A DNA stretch of 64,000 nucleotides from Varanus komodoensis. Its lineage: Eukaryota > Chordata > Lepidosauria > Squamata > Varanidae. The stretch lies in assembly GCF_004798865.1 (NCBI RefSeq), contig NW_025335761.1:20486502-20550501 (forward strand). The letters are read 5' to 3'. This document shows, piece after piece, positions 24,986 to 39,355 of this stretch. A program made the translations under genes and the position numbers. Within the stretch, counting starts at the first letter, position 1, and each line of letters opens with the position of its first letter. The notes below the pieces were generated by a model. The model did not search any database. It was not told where the DNA came from and was given only the letters and a program-made list of their open reading frames with translations.

Positions 24986-24991
24986 AATAAA
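24986..24991 (+). terminator. NDUFAF1 polyadenylation signal
   Basis: A canonical AATAAA lies 427 nt after the stop codon, followed by a GT-rich stretch (GAGTGTGCCAATTTGTTTG). It is the first good signal downstream. Confidence 0.65.
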
Positions 24992-25009
24992 TGCACTGAG
25001 TGTGCCAAT

Positions 25010-26130
25010 TTGTTTGAATTAGTGTTGACTAGTAGGTAGACTCATCTTTGTTATTGCTCAGACTAGCACTTCCACTTATGTTTGAAATACTAGTAAATCC
25101 AAAGTCCTTGTTTAAAGACATAGGGGAGCTCACACCTTTGAGAATCCAAGAATCCATAGGGGAATTTCTTGAAATAAGTGCTCGTGTAATATTTAAGATT
25201 CTGAACTCTATGAAATAGAGAATATTCACTTCAGAAGTTCAGTTCCCCAACTGCAACATGTGGAACAGTAATACATCAGAGTTGTATGAGGTGGTATAAT
25301 TACTTTATTTTTCTTTTACCTTTTAGAGATTCTTTATAAAACTGCTTATTAACCAGACTATTTTTTTCAACAAAAAAGGCTAGATGAATAGGGAAGTCAG
25401 TCACCATAGAGAGCAACCTTTCCCAATCTGATGTAACCCAGCATTTTGACCACTAGTCATGCTGGCTGGGTTTAATGGGAACTGAAAACCAAACCAGCTG
25501 GAGTGTACTGGATTGGGGAAGGCTGCTGTTTAGCATATATAGCAGGAGTGGGCAACCTTCAGATCAAGCCATTTGGAATATCACGTTTCCCAACAATTGG
25601 AAAAGAAATTTGATCATACATAGTAAACGATTTCCCACCACATCAGAGCCATTGTTCTTGTCAAACAAATGGTTCAGGGCACTCGTAGCAGCCATTAGCA
25701 GAGCTGCAGAATAGTATTGGTTGAATAAAATTAGCTTTTACACAAGTAGCACAATGTTATCAATATCCATGTTATTTTAATACAAAAATTAAAATAATGG
25801 TTTAGAACACTCAAGTGAATGTTCTAAACTTGTTAATTTGGTCCCTGCTGTCCAGAGTTTTGGTCCATGCTTTTGGAGGAATATTTTTGCTTCCAGCCAG
25901 TCTAGGGCCTGCTAAGCTTAGATCCCCCCCGCAACCACAAACAAAACAAAACCAAACCAAACCTGGGAGGAGGGAGAGAGAACGAGAGGAGAAAATGCTT
26001 TTCTGAAATTGTTTACAAGCCTTCTATGATTGTAGCTTCAATGACTAAATAACTGAAATCAATCTAGTAACACCCTATATGGCTCCCTTATCCCAAAATA
26101 TTTGGAAAGTGCTAGATCAGGAAAGGCTGC
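25010..26130. other. Convergent spacer between NDUFAF1 and NUSAP1
   Basis: About 1.1 kb separates the two predicted 3' ends. It contains a diverged palindromic repeat (25414-25535) and an AAACAAAACAAAACCAAACC run near 25935. No coding sequence is recognised. Confidence 0.5.
25414..25535. repeat. Palindromic MITE-like repeat, diverged copy
   Basis: AACCTTTCCCAATCTGATG at the left mirrors ATTGGGGAAGGCTGCTG at the right, around TCATGCTGGCTGGGTTTAATG. This is the CCCAACCTGG..CCAGGTTGGGGAAGGCTGG family arrangement. Confidence 0.55.
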
Positions 26131-26138
26131 CCTGTATG

Positions 26139-26144
26139 TTTATT
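26139..26144 (-). terminator. NUSAP1 polyadenylation signal candidate
   Basis: The minus strand reads AATAAA 120 nt beyond the NUSAP1 stop codon. A second AATAAA on the minus strand at 25304-25309 is an alternative distal signal. Confidence 0.5.
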
Positions 26145-26263
26145 AGCCTAGCTCGGTACAGACAACAGGCTGCCTGAAGCACATCACTGCATAGAAAAAA
26201 CAAATATTTACAAGAAGGTTTTTCATACAGAATGTTATATACAGAACAATTTTAGAGTTAACC

Positions 26264-26351
26264 TTAGACAACTCTCAGTCCTCTGTAGGTTCCAAGCACT
26301 TGGTCTTTTCTCTGTTTCCTCTCCTGTGTGTGCCTTTCTCGTCTCTCTTCT
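26264..26351 (-). CDS. NUSAP1: NUSAP1 coding exon 12 (terminal)
   Basis: After the acceptor TTTTCACTTGCAG the exon encodes [20 protein letters not shown], then TYRGLRVV and TAA. This aligns with the human end EEQRKKREQERKEKK..LGMRRGL. Confidence 0.9.
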
Positions 26352-29300
26352 CTGCAAGTGAAAAGTGCCGAGAAAAGTGTTGCATTAGGTCACTGACACC
26401 TTTGTGCTAATAGTTAAAGAGCATAAAGACTGAAGTGTTCTGATTAGTTCTAAAATCTCCTTCCTGACAGAAAATTTATTGATAATTCTTGTTACAAAAT
26501 ATATCCTCCTTGTGAAAGTCTTAGTAGTTTGTGGATGCTGTGATGTTAGATATTGATTTAATGAACTTCTTGTTCAAAATCAGAGTAAAATTCTAGATGT
26601 CTGGGTTCCATCCTAGTAGAGTTAAATGCACTGTTGGGTGCATGATATTCTACTTCTACAAAACCATTTTTAACTATACGCTAAAGTTGAAAAGTAAAAT
26701 TCCAGGCATTTAAAGTGCTACTATATATTTCCAGCTACTTATTCCGTATCCTGTACCATCACTGACTTCAAACCTGAGTGCTATAACACTGCAGCAAGAC
26801 TGGGGAAAGAGAGTGGCAATTCCAGCTTCCCACATATAAATATAATGCAGGATGAAAACCAACCTCCATGTTATAGCATGAGTTCTCTTGTTTATTACAG
26901 GAGCCTTCCTATTTTGTAAACCATTTCTATTGATAGAGTAACTCAAGGGACTGTAGAATAAAAATACAAGACTCAAACTTGAGCAAGCCTTTGTGCACCT
27001 TCAGGCAGAACCCTTCCTCACAGTGTGGAAACGCTCTATGGGCTTACAGGAGAATGCCTTCTCACACACACCAAATGTATATCTTGTCTGAATGCCTTCA
27101 AATATAAAGCCTTAATTCAGAAGGTTTTGTCTTTTAGAAAAGTTGCCCTGAAATCTGGCAAAGCCTTACTTATTCTGTGGATGGCATGGAACTGTGCTAA
27201 GTGTTGTTCTTTTAGTAACTTACACTAACCAAAACCCTGTAGGATTGGAACATCCTGCTGTTCCTGTGTGAAAGCCAAAAGCTGTGACTCAGAGCAAACT
27301 GAACCTTGATTTCAGAGATGGCAGCTCTTGGGAGATAGCTGGGTCATATACTTGCCTGGTCTGGAGAAGGGGCTGTTTATAGTTCTTCTTGTGGGAACAG
27401 GCATTCTGGTGATTCTCCTTTGATTTGCCCCAAGGTTTCAATTTTCCTGCATTGACATAAGAAAGTTTGCCAAGGTTTAGTAATTATACCTTTTCTATCC
27501 TCATTTGTTTAAGTAGCAGAGTCAATTTAGAATAAAATATTTCAAAGTTCCTTGTTACTGTAGTATTCTGTGTGTTTTCAAGATCATCTTAGACAAAAGG
27601 CAGTCTTATACTATGCTGCCTGACTAGGGATTTCACAAGCTTGCAAAATTTCTTTTAATGATACTTTGTTAGGCTTAATAGAAGTATTATAGCAACATGG
27701 ATTTTTGGAAGCTTCTTAGGATCAACACACCAACTTTTGTCTTTTTATGCTATGTGTAGAACAAAGACATCTGTGTAGTTTTGTCTGTGTTTTACAGGGA
27801 AAAGGCATAGTTTTGTCTCTGCTGTATGCTTTTCGTTTTGCAGAGCATACGTAGTTTTGCCTGTGTGATGATTTTTACTGGTGTGGGGGTGGAGGAGGTA
27901 TTCTGCAATAATGGTATCTCACTGCACTTTGTGGCGGCAAAAAAAAGTTACAGTGATATGTTCATTTTCTGGAGTGGACAGAGGATATCCATGTTTGCAT
28001 TGCTCCTTTAACTTGCTCTAAATGGCAGGATGAGAAGCAAAGCAGAATTGCCCTCTCAGAGCAAACTCCTTCTTTCCAGATTTGGAAATGACTCACCACA
28101 GAACAAATAGGGAATAAAAACCCACAACAGCTTATTAGAATTTATAAGGACCAACGCAGAAAATAAATTTACCTCCCCAGAACAGCCCACTGGATGAACA
28201 GAACATCCTTAATCTACTAGAGAAAATAAATATATTATGATAAATTCTAGTGTCCTTTATTAATTTAGTGGAGAATATCCTTGTATAGTATGCAGAACCG
28301 CTGTGCAGATTCTGCATGCTATACAAGGGAGGGCAGGTTATTGCCTGTATGTGTAATTAACGTGTGTGTTGAAACACCCTTTGGCTGAAGAAGGCTTTAC
28401 CCAAAACAAATGTATCCCTCTAGTAATGCTTTATAAAGACAGTGATTTCCATGTGGCAGCCCTACTAATGTCAGCAAAAGGAGCATTGGCACCAAACGTC
28501 ACAGATACGACTATACTCCACACAGAATGGACAGAAATTCCCAATAGCAAAGCAGAACCAGGAGATTGATAGCAAAATATGATGCAGGCACTGATCCACC
28601 TGGCTAAAGTCAACCTAGATACCTTCTTGCCTAGAGATCCAAGTACCTGGATATGTCCAGCTTGGAGCAATGGCAGAAATAATAGAAGTTTTTCTCCCAT
28701 GTGAGAGGGTAATTCTACTTAGTTATATGTCCTGTCATGGAGCAAGTCAGACAAGGATATCCTTGTTCACTACAGAAAAATACGTAATTTGGTGTTTGGA
28801 ACTGAAAACCCAGCCTCTGCTTTGTGTTTAGTTCCTTGTGGAAGTTACTAGTCCTTTATGATTAGGAGGGTCCCCACAGCAGCCACTTTGTGACACTGTC
28901 TCAGATTTCCAAATGTGACCATGCAAACAAGGCTGGAAAGCTCTGGTTTAGAGCTTTAAAAAGCTGCATTTAGTGCCCTGTATATGCAAAGAATAAACTC
29001 ATAATCTAGGAAGAAATTAACTTCAACATAGTAAAGCATACTTTTGGGTAGTCAAGACAAGTTCATAAAGTGAGTAAAATAAAAATGATTAAAAACTACT
29101 GCAAGCACACTGAAACCAGGTGCACCATAGGGAGAAAAGCTTCATCCTGCAACTATATTGCCATTCAGGACATGACCAAAGAACTGATTTGATATGCATT
29201 GCCTGTAGTCTTGAAAAAGACTTCAATACCTCTGTGTGGCTGATAACTAAGTGGCCTAGCCAGACTTGCTTGCAGATCAAATGCTGGCTTCTTAATGCTT

Positions 29301-32300
29301 GTGGATTCTGGAGTCTGAGTTACCAACTTGAAGGAGCTAACAGCTTTAAGGGGGAAAAGAGCATATTGATGATCAGTAACCTGGTGAAAGTTAGCAAAAG
29401 ATACATATTAAATTTAACGGCTGCCTAAAGGCAATATGAATTATAAACAACCAACCATATGTTGCATATATATCTATATCCTAATAGGTTATTAATACTG
29501 AACCTCTCCAAAGTAGAAGCAGAATCTTGCTGATCCTTATTGAACCAAAGCAGGCTTGCCTTTTTCAGACATTTAGATCACTGGAGAAATAAATTACAAC
29601 AGTTGTACTCTTGCATTATGGAAAGGCATCTCCAGATAGGGATAGAAAAGAATCCTACCAGAAAGGCTGGAGAGCCTGTACAGTTAGTGCAATTAGAGAA
29701 AATTGGGCTAGATGGACCCAGTGTGACTCCATCTAAAGCAGCTTCCTATGTGTGTCCATAATCACAAGCATTAAAAGGTTTTTGATTAGGCAAGTGGTTA
29801 GGGATAAAGATCAGTTCTTCACATAACCAATATAGACAACCAAGTATGAGGTGGACTAGTGATGGCACTACAAACATCTATTAACTAAGGATACTAAACA
29901 GGGCTTCCAAAAAGACAAGGCAATAGCAAGGAGTAAAAGTACCCCACTTGAAGGCACCAGAGAATCTTTACTTATAACACAGCCCGAGGCTGCATATTAG
30001 AGAACAAAACTCTTTTACCTTCATACTGGAATAACTTTTTCTTCTTCCATTCTTGCAGTCCCTTATACTGGTAAAAAAAATCATTTCAGTGCCTTTGACA
30101 GTGGGAAGGAAGGAGCCCAAGCCTAGCCGTAGGCAATAAGCCAAACATAATCTAGCAGTGCTTTGCCCTACAAGGATCATATATTCCGTGTGCAGTCAAG
30201 TACAGACAATTGCCACTGTTGATTTGCAAGCATCCCAGTTACCAGAGTTTGTTGGGGTTTCTCTTAGTTGGCCTTTGGTTGCACTTCTTTTGACACCTTT
30301 CTTAGTTACAGATGTATTGCTGTTCTTGCTCACTGGGGTGCCATCGTTCAGGAATGGGGATTTTCTAGATGGAGTCTTGATTAGGGAGCGCTTGTGCTCA
30401 TTATCCTTTGTAGATCCGGAGAACCTGAACAAAAACAACTGTTTTCACATTTTTATAACTCAGCTCAAGCTATTCTTTAATTCCATTTCATTGAAATAAC
30501 TATTATCCTAAACATACAGACCTTTGCTATGTTAAGAATATGTTAACAGAACCTGGACTACCAAAGCTTGAAATGAAACGCTGAATTATATCATAATTAA
30601 TTTAAAATTCAAGGACTCGATTCCATAGTGCTATACAAATTTGCACTGCTAGATTAATATGCACTACATATTTATTAGTAGTCAGTGGTATTATTTACCT
30701 GACATTCATTTTGATTGTTGAGCAGCCAGTTGAACCCAGTGCTGATTTCTGAGATAAAATACCTTTGTTTGCAGTGCCAAGAGAATTGCGTGGTGAGTGC
30801 CGCAGGTTTACAGGAGTACATGTAGCGGACAGCATATTCCTCTGAGGATGAGGGCTTGATAAAAGTCCACTAGAATGTGTCTGAAAACAGGAGAATTATG
30901 TGCACACTTTAAAGTCTAGCCTGAATGATTTGACGCAAAACATGATATCAAAAAGATCACCTGTTCTAAAATAAGCTTTAACCAAGAACTTACCCTCACC
31001 TTGGAACCAATATTTAGAATTTCATTTTGAGGAGAATTCAGGTAGCTACTCTTCTTAGCCAGCATCTGCCAAACATGGAAGTTAAGACTTTACTATATTT
31101 GTTTTATAATAAGTTCTATTTTTGAAATCTCAGTGTGCAAATGCCCTTCTAGTGTCCTTATGTGGTCACAGATGAACAACTTGCCAAATAAAAGCACAAT
31201 TTGCCTCAAATTAGTAATCCTTTTCTGCCCCCAACCCCTCTCAGAGTCATGCGTTACATAAAACCAATCACAACCCCATAATTGCCAGTATATGAGTCTC
31301 ATGTAGCCATTAGGAGACCAGTTATATATACAAAAAGCACAAAATGGTAGATGGAAAGCAGGTGAACAGAGGGCAAGGAACTACCCTGAATTACAGCTGA
31401 AATAACATTTTCTGACTTCTAGAAAAAGTAAACACTGTAAGCATTTGATCAAGATCCTCTTCAAAGTTAAAATTGTCTACTGAGAATGGATGGTTTGAAT
31501 ACACTACTCCAGTGCTGTGTCCAGTCAGTTTCTGGGCCCAATTCAGAGGGTTGATACAGATCTTTAAACCCCTAAAATAGCCCAAGACCAGTTTATCTGA
31601 AGCACCTTCTCCTGTATGTCCCTGTCCAATTGCTAAGATCATCTTCAGAGGCTTTTCTTGGGTGCCACCACCCACAGTAGAGTGAAGAGAAGAGCATTCT
31701 CTGCATAGAGCTATTCTTCACTGCAAGGCTTGGAGGCCAATGGTGGCTCCCAGTCACCTCAAATGCAGCCCTTTGCCCTCTCACTCTTTATGCAATCATT
31801 GCTCACTCGCAGCAAGGGTGCTTTAGCTTTGCTTTGCTTGCTCTACTGGTGGGCTGCGTGCTTTGATTTGAACCATGATGGAGTCTTTTGGGCTCATCAA
31901 GCTCTCAGGGGAGTAGGCTGCATTCCAGTGATGGGCATAGGCTGAAGTCAAAAGTGGCCAAGGCAAAAATACTAGTAATTTTTAGGTAAAATCTCTCACG
32001 GCAATAATTAAGCTTCAAAGAAAGGTATTTTAGTTTTTTAGACTGGGGGAAAAACTGCAAAAAAGCTGGGAAACCAACCAATAATTGGTGGTTGTGGGCA
32101 AGGTATCTGGGAAACTGCAACTGAGGTTCTACATCCCTGATTTTTGCCTTAATTGAAGGTGATTTTGTTGGTTGAGTTTACGTGTAGGATGGGCTACTGA
32201 CATTTTATTATTCTCTAATACAATTAGAACTCTTGTGATGTGTTTTATTTCTGGACCAGATATGTATTTGAAAGGGAAGGAGGAAAGCAGAAGTGCTGCT

Positions 32301-35300
32301 ATTTTGGGTTTAATGAATTGGGGGAAGTGTGTTGGTAGAGGAGGAAAAGACCATTGCGGATAAAAGAGAAGACTTCCTGTGATTCTTGACCTATCATGGG
32401 TCAAAGTAACCCATCATGGCATACAAGTATAATGCTGCTCATGAATGCCAAGTCACTGATAGGGAAGCTAATTGGGAGTTAGGACTTGCCTCTGGATGAA
32501 TAAGCTTGTCTGCCATTTTACAAAAACCTGGCTGAGTGAGAATGAAGGAATCCACCAGGATGTATGTGCCTGACAATACAGCAGCAAGACAGAATAGGAA
32601 TTGATCAATCTAATAAATAAAAGCACATCTTGCAGCTCAAGCACCTTGGAACAACTGGAAGTTGTTGGAAAGATGACATTTGTTTCCTTCAAATTATTTG
32701 GAGAGGGGGAATTCTACATTCATACTGAGACATTCTCCATCTGCACTGCAGGATTCCATGGACTGTCTCAATATCTGGCCCTACAAAAAACATAGCATAT
32801 GTACGTTTTGATATTTGCTAGTCAGGCTGTAAGTGCTCTAAAGCTACAGGATTTGAAACAAGTCTTCAGACTTGTTTAATATATTACTACAAACCAGCAC
32901 TTAATGGGGTTAAGGACAGTTGGCACTCTAAACACTGTGATGCGAGATTAACTGAATTTAATGAGATCTCTGAACATTCTGGCATTATTTTTCAGCCACT
33001 GCAGCTTTGACAGAATTGTCAGCTTTAGTAGATATGGGGAACAAGGTGACCCAGAAATTCATATGATCATATTTAAAAAAAAATCATTCCAGAAATCCTA
33101 CATAGTAATGATGGGAGGGAGCAGAGAAAGGACTTAACATTTATTTACCTTGCCTTCATTAACTGCATTGAAGTTCTGAATCATTTTATTTTTCCTTTCA
33201 ATATAATCATCAATTGATAGCATTTTCTTGAACTGAGCTTCATGAAGTTTCTTAAAGTCTACAGAATTAAAAGGGCAATACATTACTAATATTTTCTTAA
33301 GTACATACTATTAATTTGCTAATACATCCAAGTTTGCTGCTCCAACAGAAGGGCAATGAAAACTGAACACACATTAGACTGCAGTTTTTAGTTGATTTGG
33401 TAATATTAGACTAGTATTTCTTATCAAAAGGATTGTTCAAGAATGCTAAGCAATTATTTTCCCTTTACATTACCAGCATAGGCGATCTTAACTGACTGTA
33501 ATAACTGATCAACCATCCAATGGTTAACAAACCAGGAGGAGCTTGTGAGAGCATGGGAGCAAATAAGCATGTTAGTTTTGGCCAGCTTTCTTACTCTCCC
33601 AAACCACCCAGGGAACAAGAGCAGTGAGCTTCCAAAACCAGGAAAAGACCAGTTTCCAGATTTGGATGCAAAGCCAACAACCCAGGATCAGTTTTTTGAT
33701 TGAGAAAAATAGATGCAGGAGCCAGCTTGGCACTCTGCCATAACTGAGTATGGATTAAACAACCCAAAGGGGAGTTTGCATGGTTTATGTGAGGAATAAT
33801 TGTTCTCAAAATATTTCCAGGATGGCAGCATAGCCCAAATCCTGGACCCAGCTCCTCACGACATTTTTTACTTGCTGCTTCACAATACTATTTGGAACTA
33901 TTTTAAAATTTTGACAATAAGTTTAAGATTTTTTAAAAGAATACTGCCATTTAAGCCAAATGTCCACAGTGATATAGTTCTAGCATTTATCATTATGTTA
34001 CTCTATTTCATAATCAGCTTGTTCAAAACTCAAGTACAAATAGAGTTTTGCTAGAGATTCAACTAGGTTTAACATAACTTTGTCCCCTAATTTTTTACCA
34101 GGACCAGTAACAGCCTGCAAAGCAAGCCTCCAGTTCAATGCATACTCATATAGGTGTAAGCCTATGTAACAAATAAGTATCATAGGACATATTTCTGAGA
34201 AAACACACAGGTTTGTGTTTAGAAAGACAACTTTTTGAACTGCAAGTGCAACATGACTGTGGCAAAAAGTCTGTACCTTTAGACCATCAGATTAATGGAG
34301 AACATATACTCCAGAGCACTACTGCTAACATTATCTTGAAGCACTCATCCCATGAATACAAAGCACTTAACATTTTTTCTATAAGAAATTGTCAAGTCTT
34401 TTACTTAAGAACCATCTTGTCCAAGGGGAGAAGATATAACTGCTTGAAGGCATCTCAAGTCAGCTTCCAGCAAAGCCACCTGAGGTAATCCCTTAGACCC
34501 CTAACTATTATCACTAAATGGGTAATGTAGAACTATCTTGCCCTTAAAGGGGGGAAAAAAGAGGGGGCAGTAATAGTCAATTACTCCACAACAATAATCC
34601 AAGGGAACTACATTTTTTTCTTCCTAGGATACAGAGGTCTTTTAAAAGTACTTTTATGTATGCAATGCTGAAATTATCACCTTCATGTGTTTTAGTGGCA
34701 AGACAATTAGATGAAGTGCTCCCAATACTATCATCTTCATGCACGGTGATATAAAATGGCCAGACTTAGGAAAATAGGTACAATAATCAGAACAAGGAAG
34801 GAATTCTGGCTATTTTTAGGAGGAAGCATTGTAAAAGGGACCCCCACATGACAAATGCAACAGAAGAAAATGAAGGGACCCATATTATATGCAAGCAAAA
34901 CAGTATACAAGTCCCAGTTTAAAAAACTTACTAGACAAATTCATCTAAAACAGATGAGGACCCTCTTGCAGGCCAAGAAGCAAATCTGTACTGGGCAAGA
35001 CTTTTAAGGGCCACATCCCAAAGTGGGTGGGGTCACCTCAATGCTGGCACGCAGCTCCTGGATGTGATTCAACAGGGATCTCTCCCCTGTTCTGAAAACA
35101 CTTCTCCTCCAACCAGCACTTAATCCTTAAATTGGAACACAGAGAAGGGAGTGGTTTTCTAGGATAAGGATAGTACTCCCTGATGCCACTTCCTACTCAT
35201 ACCACCAATGGGTTTCTTTAAGCCTAAATGCAACCAAGTGAAAGAGAATGCAAAGAAACTAATCTCTGCTCAATCTCAGAAATTTTCTGTGGAATTCCGT

Positions 35301-38300
35301 GCCATGAAGAGAAGGCATGGGAACCCCTCTGTGGGCAGTATCCAACCTACAAGCCAGAGATTACCTATCACTGATCTACAACTTTTAATGTGTTTCCAAA
35401 TTTTCCCATAGCAACCTGCAATTCAATCCTCACATTTCCTTTAAGAGATGTTAGATCAGGCATTCACAACTAGAACCTTTGTATGAAGCGATTCTAAGTA
35501 CACAACATTATGTGAAAAGAGTTTAGGGAAAGTTAAAACATTTACACAGAGAAACAGAAATAACAAGTACATAGGTATCACACAAGATGCTTTTCTTTGA
35601 CTTATCACAGGGTTCAGGTACAGTGCAGCAGTTTAGGAAGGAGTCTTATACTGAGGTCAGATCACGCTTCCGTCTGGCCCAGTACTGCTGACACTGACTG
35701 GCAGTGACAGTCAGGATTTTTTTCAGGCCTATCTGAATATATTGATTGAACTTGAAACCTTCTACTTGCAAAGCATGTGTTCTACCACACACACATCCTT
35801 TCCTTAACCACTGAAACAGGCCAAGGATAGTTGCTGGATGCCATCTCAGTGTTCGTGAAGCAAGTTCTTCCACAAAATTGATTCACATAGAAAACGTTTC
35901 ACATAATAGGGTTGCACTCCCTCTAAAGGACAGGGTCCGCAGCTTGGGAGTGCTCCTCGACCCAGAGCTGTTCCTGGAAGCTCAGGTGACTGCAATGGCG
36001 AGGAGTGCTTTCCTTCAGCTTCGGTTAATCCATCAGCTGCGTCCCTACCTGGAGGGCGACTGCTTAGCAACACTGATGCATGCATCGGTTACTTCCCAAT
36101 TGGATTTCTGTAACGCACTCTACGTGGGGCTGCCCTTGAAGACAGTCCAGATTCTTCAGATGGTGCAAAATAGAGCAGCCAGGTTGCTGACGGGGACTGG
36201 GCGTTATTCTCATACAACCCCAGTCCTCTACCAGCTTCACTGGCTTCCCATCGAAGTCCGGGCTCAATTCAAGGGCTTTTTATAGATGATAACCAGCACC
36301 TTAATGGCTTGGGACCTGGATACCTAAAGAAATGCCTTCTTCCGTATTTGCCCCCCCCACCCCCTGAGATCGGCAGCAGAGGCCCTTCTCCGGGAGCCCT
36401 CCGTGAAAGACATTAGGAGGCAAAGTACCCAGAGGAGGGCTTTCTCTGCGGTGGCACCCCACTTATGGAATGCGCTCCCCAGAGAGGTCCGCCTGGCACC
36501 GTCATTTGTTTTTCAGCGCCAGGCTAAGACCTTTTTATTTAAACAATATTTTAATAACTTTTAATGTCATCTATAGGTTTTAATTTTGCAGCCAGGGTGA
36601 ATCTGGATTTTATTTGTATTGTGTTTGTTTATTCTATGTAAGCCATCCCAAGGCTATGCGATGGGACGGCATAAAAAATTCTAAATAAATAAATAAAATA
36701 AGTCAGAAAAGCTATCAGAATGAGTGATCAGATAAACAGTTGAGAGTGACAATTGATAACTGCCACACTCGTGTGATTCTGTGGTTTGCATACAAGTCAG
36801 TATCTTGTATATGGATTCTTTTTAGAATAGTTAGCTTGCAACTTACTTGGAGTGGTACACGCAATTCTTGCCCTTGCAGATTTGGATAGGCTGTTTGTGA
36901 GACCGGGTTTCTTTCCAGACAGAGAATCCATACCAGTCTTATCTGATGCAGAGATCAGAAATATAGCTTTAACATTACCAGGAAACAGAATCATTTTACT
37001 TAACTTCAAAATGGTGCTCAACATTCTTAAACCTCCAGAGATAAGCTAGCCAAGTTCAGCTCCTCAAGTTTCCGGATATGCTAGGATTTATTAATTCATT
37101 TAAAGGTTTTGTACAGCAGCAGTATTAGTTCAACTCTGCATACCAACGGAAAGACAGAAATAGGAGAAGCATATTCTATTCCAAGGAGCTCATCATTACA
37201 GCAGTAGAGCTTTAATGCCTCAGTACCACCCCCTTCATTACTTTTTCTGAAATAAATTATGATTTATGTTTAAGCGATGTCAAAAGCAAACCAAACACCT
37301 ACAACGTTTACGCTTTTTCACTAAACTCAGCATAAGACCAGAAGGCAGGGCAACACTGTGCACTGTTGCCCTGTGTACAGCTGTCTTAAAACTACTGTTC
37401 GATTTCTAAAAATCCCAACTTTTTACTAAACTTGAGTATATATATTGCAAATTCCTTAGTGATAATCAGAACTGAACAAGTTGCCCACCCCCATGATGAA
37501 TGATCAAACCACAACAAAACAAGCATTCAACTTTTAAGGGCAAATTACTTCCAACTCTTTTTTGCCTAGTAGAATTCTTCCCATTTTCAAGATTTGGAGT
37601 GGCAAAGTTCTCTGTCAAGTTTTCTGTCATCCTGCAGTTTGCTGGACATTTATTTTGAGTTATAGTCAGTTCATTGCCAGATCCATGATCCCAAGTCTCT
37701 TCCCTTTCTTCCAGCTCTGTCAGAATCTGTAGCTAAAAATATGAGATGGGAATGTTTTTCAAATATATACCTCTCTCATTATGTATATATTATACTATAC
37801 AAGTTTTTTTATTATTCCTTTGCAATGGATGAAAACAAAGGTTAATACAGGTAGTCCCTGGGTTATGAACGAATTCTGTTCCTGAGATCATCCTTAAGTC
37901 AAATTTGTAAGTTGGATCACATAAGTCAACTGTTTGTCTTAGTAAATGTATATATTTTACCTTTCTATGCATATAAAATACTTTAGAAACAATTCCATAC
38001 TCACTAAAACATCTTAAATACAATACAGAATTGTAATACTGATAATATAGTAATAAAGTAACTACAGGTACTAAAGGGAGAGAATATGTATGTTTACAGG
38101 TACAGTATTATTAAAAACAAAAGATACAGTTCTTAAAACAATTTAGAACATTCTGGTAGTAACATTAAGCCTAACTTCAACTGATGATGATGATAGAAAT
38201 GGACCTGGTGCTGAAGAGTCAGTGTTTGTGCTGCTGAAGACAGCAGGGAGGTGGGTTACCACTGGAGTAATTTCTTGAAGTAGGCCACAAGAGTTGTTTG

Positions 38301-39298
38301 TAAAGTCATTTTCTTTTTCTCACCATAAATGGCTTAATAGCAGCTGAGGGCAAATTACAAGGGTAAATGCTAAAGAAAAACCAAAGGGGTACTATACAAC
38401 TGACATGTGCCCTGAAATGCACTGGCTCAAATACACCTGAGCCTATACCCAGAACAAAAAGCTGTAAATACTCTATCTCTAGGAAACTAAACTGCCACCG
38501 ATAATGCATCACCAAATGTGCCTCATAGTTCCCTACAGATACATCATATAGTTCTCCAGAGATAGCCATGACTATCTCCAGGGAACTACCCAGCCATTGA
38601 TGATGGGTCACTAAACATGTTGCATAGTTCCCTAGAGATTTATTTTCATTTTGATTTCTTAAAGCCAGTTTATAATTCATGCAGTGCAATCCTGAGCATG
38701 TTTATTTATAAGTCCTATGAGTTAGATAGATAGCTAAGTATATTTAAGTGTTAAGACCGCTTACTATGCTTATAAATATTGCAAATATGTGCAGAGAATG
38801 GAAAATGAGAGCATGAATTTCAGAGCAAAGCACTCTGCACAACCCTTTCCTCCTCCTGATCATGAACAGAGAGTGAATATTGCAAAGTAAGTCATGCACA
38901 TTACATAATCTACATAGGGTGCAAAATGGACTTTCTGGGCACACATTTTGTAAAGTTTATCATACACAACTCTCGTCAATACTTTAAATCATTTTATGTA
39001 AAACTGGAATTAAATAAGCATTGCTTTTAACAGTTTCAATAGAAAACAAGCAGCATAAAATACCAACAGAAACCTAACATTTATAATTTAAAGATCTGAT
39101 CTGCATAAAATTACCTCTTTTTCTGGATGAACTTCTGCTTCCTTATCATTAATATTTTGTCTTTCTATTGCATGGTTCTGTGCATTATCATTTTCCTGAT
39201 TTTTACACCTTTTGGTGACCATGGATAAGTTTACCGGAATTTGATTGGTGTTACATTCTTCTGTATCTGTAGAAGAAAAGGAGGCCCTTTTGTTGTCC

Positions 39299-39355
<57 letters not shown>

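Noticed and set aside
32380-32415. Possible hairpin around ATCATGGGTCAAAGTAACCCATCATGG
   Set aside because: The arms match for only about 9 bp with a mismatch, which is expected by chance over 64 kb.
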